Shown: positions 7,259 through 10,951 of the stretch, piece by piece
Numbering within the stretch: position 1 is the first letter of the stretch
Layout: every line of letters begins with the position of its first letter
Source: Desulfobacula sp.
Lineage (GTDB): Bacteria; Desulfobacterota; Desulfobacteria; Desulfobacterales; Desulfobacteraceae
Direction of reading: 5' to 3'
Assembly (NCBI GenBank): GCA_027858355.1
Contig: JAQICW010000062.1
Location: 1 to 10,951, forward strand
DNA length: 10,951 bases
The notes under the pieces: generated by a model
Databases searched by the model: none
Seen by the model: only the letters and a program-made list of their open reading frames with translations
What the model was told of the DNA's origin: nothing
Made by a program: the position numbers and the translations under genes

Positions 7259-7393
7259 AATGCTCACAAAGCTGCCCATATGCAAGGCGCAATAAATTCT
7301 GAAACCAGAGTGTACTATTGTACATGAGGCCACTCTTATAATTTGGCAGAATTTCAAAGTAACGCCGCAGATGGGTGAGTTTTCGTTCAAACA
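7259..7393. repeat. Dispersed imperfect-palindrome repeat, copy 2
   Basis: It shares AATGCTCACAAAG, GCCCATATGC-AGGCGCAA, a GTGTAC...GTACATGAGG centre and GCAGATGGGTGA..TTTTC with copy 1. Complementary blocks are CCCAT (7275-7279) with ATGGG (7371-7375), AAATTCTG (7294-7301) with CAGAATTT (7337-7344), and TGTAC-TATT-GTACA (7311-7324). The inner arms differ in sequence from copy 1 yet remain complementary. The outer left TGTTTG arm of copy 1 is missing here. It lies between the MttB-like gene and the dehydrogenase and overlaps the last codons of the former. Confidence 0.8.
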
Positions 7394-8943
7394 TTATCTA
7401 TATCTGGAGTAATTGCCTCAGCGTCCACATCCAATTCTCTTTCCTGGGCATCATGCAGCTGAGACATTGTATCACCTGACGAAATTCGTTGAACTTTCCG
7501 TTTTTTAAGAGAACTGCTCAATGTATCACTCAAATCAGGATAATATGCTTTCCTTTCTGAAGCTTCAGCAAGTTTTTTACTCCACATATTAAAAGAGTCA
7601 ATATTGTTCAAAGTATGGTCTGCATTTCTGGGTCCCCCTTTTTCAAAAATCTCCCTTATACCTTTTATAACATGTTTATCTTCAGGCACATAAAGAGGGA
7701 GTATAAAATCGTGCCTTATCTGGTGCCATATCCTTCTTGATTCTCTTTCCTGTTCACAGTCTTTAATAAATTTTTCAAGACTGAAATAATTGAGGCTTCC
7801 CATGGCACCCATTGCATGGCGCAGAATATGTACTCCATACTCCCTTAAAGTATTTCTGCTGAGTGCAGATTCCTCAACAGCAGCGGGGATATTGTCAATT
7901 ATGCTGGTGCTTCCTCCGGACTGGGCAGAGGGAAACCCAGTAATCCAGAGATTAAGACGCGCCATTGCTGAATTGATGATGGGTTGTCCAGGATCGCTGT
8001 AGCTAAGATCTCCTCCTGATCCCAGAACATCTGGAATGCCTCCATGTACACACCCTATGCCAGGATTAATGGTCTGTGCCAGAACCATCATAAAAAGAAC
8101 CTGGGCGTGAACCTGGGTGAGAAGGGCTTCAGGGCTTGCCGGTCCTGATGATCCTGCAATGGTAAGATCCAGAAGTAAAAGATTGTTTCCTGATTGTGCA
8201 CTTCTGATAAAAGGCTCCACCATGGTTGGCATGAAAGTAAGCGATGTTATCAGGCTTGTGCCGTCAAGCCAGTCATCCCTTTCTTTAAAAAATTCAGTCT
8301 CTTTATCTGACATGTTTTTGGTGAAAGTCATCTTAAGTTCAGGAAAATATTTGTCCATGAGTTTTGCAGATTCAAAATCAGAAATAGATTTATCCGTTGC
8401 AACGGGAACACTGAAAATTCCAAGACAGTCAGAAAACTCTCCTACGTTCATTACTATTTCTTCAAATTCTTTACGATTTGCAGGCAAAAGATCATCTCTT
8501 CCAGGGCGAAGCAGAAAAGGGGGAGTAGCCCCTGTTCCAAATGCGTTTTCTCCAGGGTCCAGTTCCATATCTTTTGGCACCTCTGCGAGACATGATTCCA
8601 TATAATCTTCCCTGAGGGGGATAAACAGGGAATTCTCATTTTCAAAATCAATAGCATCTGCTTCAAGCAAAATATCCATGAGAGCCGGGCTATGGGAGAT
8701 ATCAACTCCAATCTCTGTTAATACCTTCCTGGCATTCCTGTCAATTCTCTTGTATATTTGTTTTTCTTTGATAAGGGCTTCCATATCATCAATTCTTCCC
8801 TTGGCTATATCAGCCTCAGGGCTTCTTGGCCAGAGATCCGCAATTCTGGTATAGTTTTTCCTGGCATTGTTAAACTCATACTTGTTTTCTGATTCTACTG
8901 CAGAATCAAAGAGACGGATTATTTCTTTCTGCCTTTTTCTCAT
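7387..8943 (-). CDS. MttB-superfamily (trimethylamine/betaine) methyltransferase-like protein
   Basis: This predicted TIM-barrel methyltransferase of the trimethylamine/glycine-betaine superfamily would methylate a corrinoid protein from a quaternary or tertiary amine. Family features are the N-terminal IDRNARKVLTEIGVDI segment (67-82), AGSSGPASPEALL (263-275), LAQTINPG (288-295), GFPSAQSGGSTSII (336-349), MGSLNYFSLEKF (381-392) and the C-terminal DHTLNNIDSFNMW (442-454). There is no in-frame amber codon, so it is a non-pyrrolysine type. At 518 residues it is longer than usual, through a TPR-like helical N-terminus (about 1-62, with ARKNYTRIADLWPRSPEA) and a polar, acidic tail after 470. AAGGAG lies ten bases before the ATG, with a second AGGAG touching it. 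The stop lies inside repeat copy 2. It is divergent from canonical members, so the substrate, and even catalysis, is uncertain; position before the dehydrogenase suggests betaine-type chemistry. Confidence 0.75.
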   Translation of the reverse strand: MRKRQKEIIRLFDSAVESENKYEFNNARKNYTRIADLWPRSPEADIAKGRIDDMEALIKEKQIYKRIDRNARKVLTEIGVDISHSPALMDILLEADAIDFENENSLFIPLREDYMESCLAEVPKDMELDPGENAFGTGATPPFLLRPGRDDLLPANRKEFEEIVMNVGEFSDCLGIFSVPVATDKSISDFESAKLMDKYFPELKMTFTKNMSDKETEFFKERDDWLDGTSLITSLTFMPTMVEPFIRSAQSGNNLLLLDLTIAGSSGPASPEALLTQVHAQVLFMMVLAQTINPGIGCVHGGIPDVLGSGGDLSYSDPGQPIINSAMARLNLWITGFPSAQSGGSTSIIDNIPAAVEESALSRNTLREYGVHILRHAMGAMGSLNYFSLEKFIKDCEQERESRRIWHQIRHDFILPLYVPEDKHVIKGIREIFEKGGPRNADHTLNNIDSFNMWSKKLAEASERKAYYPDLSDTLSSSLKKRKVQRISSGDTMSQLHDAQERELDVDAEAITPDIDNV

Positions 8944-8988
8944 CTCCTAAAAACTCCTTTTCCTATAAAAAAATTACATGGATATACA

Positions 8989-9006
8989 TGGTAAATAAAT
9001 TTACCA
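8989..9006. promoter_or_regulatory. Palindromic operator candidate upstream of the MttB-like gene
   Basis: TGGTAAAT-AA-ATTTACCA is a perfect inverted repeat with eight-base arms. It lies 46-63 bases before the MttB-like ATG and downstream of AT-rich possible -10 sequences on the minus strand. A direct repeat TACATGG (8975-8981 and 8985-8991), ten bases apart, overlaps its edge. The size and position fit a dimeric repressor site; the regulator is unknown. Confidence 0.4.
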
Positions 9007-9057
9007 CAACACAAAAAGCATAATATAATTTAACCATATAACATAGGAATTTGCTTT

Positions 9058-9204
9058 TTGCTAACAGAAGTAAAAAAAAAAATCCAAAGGCTGAAATATG
9101 AGATCCTGAATCTTCATAAACCAATTCACAGATATGCCCTGGTTCAGGCTATGGCTTGTCGCCATGGCCTTCAGCTTGTCAATCTCCAGGTTCTATTCGG
9201 TTAA
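9058..9204 (+). CDS. Possible small protein or gene fragment, 48 codons
   Basis: I do not recognise this frame. It begins with TTG at 9058, eight bases after AGGAA (9045-9049), and stops at 9202-9204. It would encode a helical, basic peptide beginning LLTEVKKKIQRLKYEIL and ending GLQLVNLQVLFG. The composition looks protein-like and it ends just before the FNR-type palindrome, so it may be a tiny gene or the degraded end of a lost regulator. A stem-loop (GGCTATGGC 9147-9155 with GCCATGGCC 9161-9169) falls inside it, which is an alternative explanation for the base pattern. Confidence 0.22.
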   Translation: MLTEVKKKIQRLKYEILNLHKPIHRYALVQAMACRHGLQLVNLQVLFG

Positions 9205-9236
9205 TACAATTCGTTGATCTAAATCAAGGAATTGTA
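9205..9236. promoter_or_regulatory. Long palindrome with FNR/CRP-type core
   Basis: The core TTGATCTAAATCAA (9214-9227) is a perfect TTGAT-N4-ATCAA site, as bound by FNR-type regulators. The symmetry extends outward through TACAATTC on the left and GAATTGTA on the right, giving 14 matched pairs out of 16 over 32 bases. It lies 200 bases before the BtuF-like start and 270 bases before the divergent MttB-like start, so it could serve either. A redox- or C1-responsive CRP/FNR protein is the likely binder; this is inference. Confidence 0.6.
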
Positions 9237-9312
9237 CGCAAAAATTGTATAGAGTATAGCCCATATTTGCATCACACTTTATTAATTAATTTTCGAAAAC
9301 TCAAGAATATAT

Positions 9313-9330
9313 TGTTGCCAGAAAGTGGCA
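9313..9330 (+). promoter_or_regulatory. Upstream stem-loop with TGTTGCCA arm
   Basis: TGTTGCCA, five bases, then TGGCA forms a five-base-pair stem. The left arm is identical to that of the larger stem-loop at 9390-9411, about 78 bases downstream. It may be a partner operator or transcript structure; weak on its own. Confidence 0.3.
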
Positions 9331-9389
9331 TTTCAGATAAAGTCAAGCTTGAGATAAATCGCATAAAGGATCTGAAAATCTCTAATAAC

Positions 9390-9411
9390 TGTTGCCATCA
9401 TATTGGCAACA
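9390..9411 (+). promoter_or_regulatory. Perfect stem-loop just before the BtuF-like gene
   Basis: TGTTGCCA-TCATAT-TGGCAACA is a perfect inverted repeat with eight-base arms, ending 24 bases before the BtuF-like ATG. It could be an operator or a hairpin in the leader close to the ribosome binding site (weak AGGA at 9422-9425). Confidence 0.45.
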
Positions 9412-9435
9412 ATGACACTTTAGGAACACGAGATA

Positions 9436-10203
9436 ATGACCAATCGTATTGTTTCACTAACCCCTTCCATCACGGAAACACTTTTTGCCCTGGGCGCCGG
9501 GGATCGGATCGTGGGTGTCACTGATTCCTGTGATTATCCACCTGAAGCCAATAACAAACCCCATGTCTGTTCATGGTTTGATCCAGACATGGAGCGTATC
9601 AAAGATCTTGGTCCGGATTTAGTCATGGGTATGGAAACCGCCCACAGACAAATGCAGACGATGTTCAAAGCCGCAGGGATTCGACTTGTACTGCTCAACC
9701 CGATCTACATGGCAGATGCTTTAAGGGATATTCTGAATTTGGGTGTGCTCCTTGATTTGCAGCGGGCAGCACAATCAATGGTCGACAATCTTCAGGATCG
9801 AATAGATAAATTAACTGAACACGTACGTCAAATACCGCCTGAACGGTACTTGACAGTCTCCAGAGTGCTGGATATTGAAAACAATCATTTGATTGTTGCC
9901 GGGCCGAAATCTTTTCAATTTGATGTGATCTCATCTGCCGGGGGTATCAATGTGACCGGTGGCATTGATGAAGCCTATCCCAAAGTCACCTTTGAGCAGT
10001 TTAGAAACTGGGATCCGGAAATGGTATTTTTCTGCGGTTCGGATAAACGGCGAATATCACATATCAAAGCAGATCCGGCATGGCAGTCCCTGAAGTGTGT
10101 GCAACAAGGGCGCATACACCAGTTTGACTGCGGATTGACCTGCAGGACCGGTCCCCGCATCGTGGATATGGCCGAGCTTCTTTACGAAACACTCTACGCC
10201 TGA
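9436..10203 (+). CDS. BtuF-like corrinoid-binding protein without signal peptide
   Basis: This belongs to the periplasmic-binding-protein fold of BtuF and iron-siderophore binders. It opens with the characteristic RIVSLTPSITETLFALGAG (4-22), followed by VGVTDSCDYPPEA (27-38), LGPDLVMG (58-65), a helix linking two lobes (about 105-135), VTFEQFRNWDPEMVFF (184-199) and GRIHQF (225-230). The 255 residues cover both lobes. There is no signal peptide or lipobox, and an in-frame stop at 9421-9423 shows that none lies upstream, so it should stay in the cytoplasm. No BtuC or BtuD transporter genes are adjacent. Among corrinoid-dependent genes it may bind or deliver cobamides inside the cell; this is inferred. 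Iron-chelate binding is an alternative. Ligand and partner are unknown. Confidence 0.8.
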   Translation: MTNRIVSLTPSITETLFALGAGDRIVGVTDSCDYPPEANNKPHVCSWFDPDMERIKDLGPDLVMGMETAHRQMQTMFKAAGIRLVLLNPIYMADALRDILNLGVLLDLQRAAQSMVDNLQDRIDKLTEHVRQIPPERYLTVSRVLDIENNHLIVAGPKSFQFDVISSAGGINVTGGIDEAYPKVTFEQFRNWDPEMVFFCGSDKRRISHIKADPAWQSLKCVQQGRIHQFDCGLTCRTGPRIVDMAELLYETLYA

Positions 10204-10259
10204 TGCTGATAAAGATGTGTTTGGTACTTGGGGTCAGTCACAAAATTTAAGCAGGATAC

Positions 10260-10296
10260 AAAAAAAAGCCTGCAATAAAATAAATCATTACAGGCT
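10260..10296 (-). terminator. Intrinsic terminator downstream of proX
   Basis: On the minus strand GCCTGTAAT, an AT-rich loop, and ATTGCAGGC (one mismatch) are followed by eight T residues. It is a good rho-independent terminator for proX, about 60 bases after its stop. Confidence 0.8.
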
Positions 10297-10319
10297 CAGA
10301 TAAGAAATAACTTTACACA

Positions 10320-10346
10320 CACAGAGGCATTATTCACGCCTCTGTG
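10320..10346. terminator. First hairpin downstream of proX
   Basis: CACAGAGGC (10320-10328) pairs perfectly with GCCTCTGTG (10338-10346) across a nine-base loop, starting 11 bases after the proX stop. There is no clean T-run on either side. It may stabilise the proX transcript end or act with the stronger terminator at 10260-10296, and it may weakly stop plus-strand readthrough from the BtuF-like gene. Confidence 0.5.
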
Positions 10347-10357
10347 CATAATTTAAG

Positions 10358-10951
10358 CTAATTTGCAGCAGCTATTGCAGCCGTGATCCAGGCATTCCAT
10401 TTTTCCTGATTTTTTTCAATCCATTCAGATACATGTCGTTCAACATCTTTTTGTTTATCCTCACCATTGAACATTTTATTGTTCTGGGAAGCGATGTCAG
10501 GCATTGGCACTGACATTAAAGAAAATACTGTTTTAACTGCTGGATTATTATCCAAAAACTTTTTATTTGCAACAACGCTGATGTCGTTGGCAACAAAACC
10601 CATTTTGCATGGATCAGTTACAGTCCCTGCAAGACCTTTTGCAACCATTGCCTCTTCAAGACCTTTTTGTCCCTCTTTTGGAACAATTTCCGGAACATTA
10701 ATCCATACTACATCCTTGCCTGGTTTGAATTTAAATACTGTCCAGTTAGGTGTCCAGGTGTAGAAAAATATAGGTTCGTCATTATTAAATCTTGCAAGAG
10801 CATCTGCCATGCCTGCACTGTAACCTGCTTTGATAAGGTTGATATGATCTGATAAATTATATGCACCCATATGAAAACCAATTGTTTTTTCACATCCCCA
10901 TCCAGGAGGACAGGCAACAAGGTCAGCCTTGCCATCACCATTTGAATCAAA
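10358..10951 (-). CDS. proX: Glycine betaine ABC transporter substrate-binding protein ProX, 5' end outside
   Basis: This is the periplasmic or lipid-anchored binding protein of a ProU-type importer for glycine betaine and related osmolytes. The frame is open to the window edge; 197 residues of the C-terminal two thirds are visible. They align with Escherichia coli ProX: FDSNGDGKADLV at the edge, CPPGWGCE (10889-10912) with the Trp of the betaine cage and the flanking disulfide cysteines, FFYTWTPNW with the second cage Trp, FKPGKDVVWINVP, and MPDIASQNN near the end. Cation-pi binding of trimethylammonium by these tryptophans is known for ProX. The N-terminus, signal peptide and permease/ATPase genes are presumably further right. 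It supports betaine as the substrate of the neighbouring catabolic genes, although osmoprotection is an alternative role. Confidence 0.92.
   Translation of the reverse strand, partial: FDSNGDGKADLVACPPGWGCEKTIGFHMGAYNLSDHINLIKAGYSAGMADALARFNNDEPIFFYTWTPNWTVFKFKPGKDVVWINVPEIVPKEGQKGLEEAMVAKGLAGTVTDPCKMGFVANDISVVANKKFLDNNPAVKTVFSLMSVPMPDIASQNNKMFNGEDKQKDVERHVSEWIEKNQEKWNAWITAAIAAAN

Larger units (their letters stand above)
8944..9435. other. AT-rich divergent regulatory region
   Basis: This stretch of about 490 bases separates the minus-strand MttB-like gene from the plus-strand BtuF-like gene. It holds an 18-bp palindrome near the MttB-like start, a possible 48-codon reading frame, a long palindrome with an FNR-type core, and two stem-loops sharing the arm TGTTGCCA. 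AT-rich stretches such as ATAATATAATTT (9020-9031) could hold -10 boxes for the MttB-like gene. I saw no convincing cobalamin riboswitch. Confidence 0.6.

Noticed and set aside
2331..7393. Composite transposon bounded by the two palindromic repeats
   Set aside because: The copies are in direct orientation, no transposase lies between them, no target duplication is visible, and the gene order between them is a normal operon.
7387..8943. Pyrrolysine-type trimethylamine methyltransferase
   Set aside because: The frame is open from start to stop with no internal TAG, so it belongs to the non-pyrrolysine members of the superfamily.
8944..9435. Cobalamin riboswitch upstream of the BtuF-like gene
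   Set aside because: I could not find the conserved B12-box pattern or the expected multi-stem layout; the visible stems are short inverted repeats.
9156..9524. Plus-strand frame overlapping the start of the BtuF-like gene
   Set aside because: It overlaps the recognised gene by about 90 bases in another frame, crosses the palindromes, and its last part is an out-of-frame reading of the BtuF-like N-terminus.
10216..10245. TTGGGGTCAGTCACAAAATTT resembling ends of RAYT-associated repeats (first 20 bases considered)
   Set aside because: Only a short one-sided resemblance, with no inverted partner and no transposase nearby.

Overview
The window looks like accessory metabolic DNA from an anaerobic, corrinoid-using bacterium, most likely a sulfate-reducing deltaproteobacterium of the Desulfobacteraceae type. 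This is inferred from protein style and gene content: a corrinoid protein with a methyl-folate methyltransferase, an MttB-superfamily protein, a dimethylglycine/sarcosine dehydrogenase with dedicated ETF, and a betaine-binding ProX. No rRNA, tRNA or CRISPR was seen. The unifying theme is stepwise use of quaternary and tertiary methylamines, probably glycine betaine.

Left part (1-2300, mostly + strand): the end of a small membrane protein is followed by a scar. Here the 3' end of a minus-strand iron-sulfur protein gene abuts the 3' end of a plus-strand MttB-type methyltransferase gene that also carries a frameshift. Directly after the scar lie two intact genes, a corrinoid protein and an MtgA/MeTr-type methyltransferase, closed by a strong intrinsic terminator. 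The arrangement fits a single deletion that removed the 5' halves of two divergent genes and left the corrinoid/methyltransferase pair without its own substrate-specific partner.

Middle part (2331-8943, minus strand): read in transcription order, the genes are an MttB-superfamily protein, a two-domain FAD/GcvT dehydrogenase, ETF beta, ETF alpha and, after a hairpin, a universal stress protein. Two copies of a 120-145 bp imperfect palindrome sit exactly at the stop codons of the MttB-like gene and of the stress-protein gene. Proposed logic: the MttB-like protein with the corrinoid protein and methyltransferase removes one methyl group to tetrahydrofolate. The dehydrogenase then oxidises a further N-methyl group, passing electrons to ETF and, through its GcvT half, the one-carbon unit to tetrahydrofolate.

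Right part (8944-10951): a roughly 490 bp regulatory region holds several inverted repeats, including a long palindrome built around a perfect FNR-type core. It separates the MttB-like gene from a divergent BtuF-like corrinoid-binding protein that has no signal peptide. After tandem hairpins, the window ends inside a minus-strand glycine betaine ABC-transporter binding protein (ProX), which supports betaine or a related compound as the substrate.
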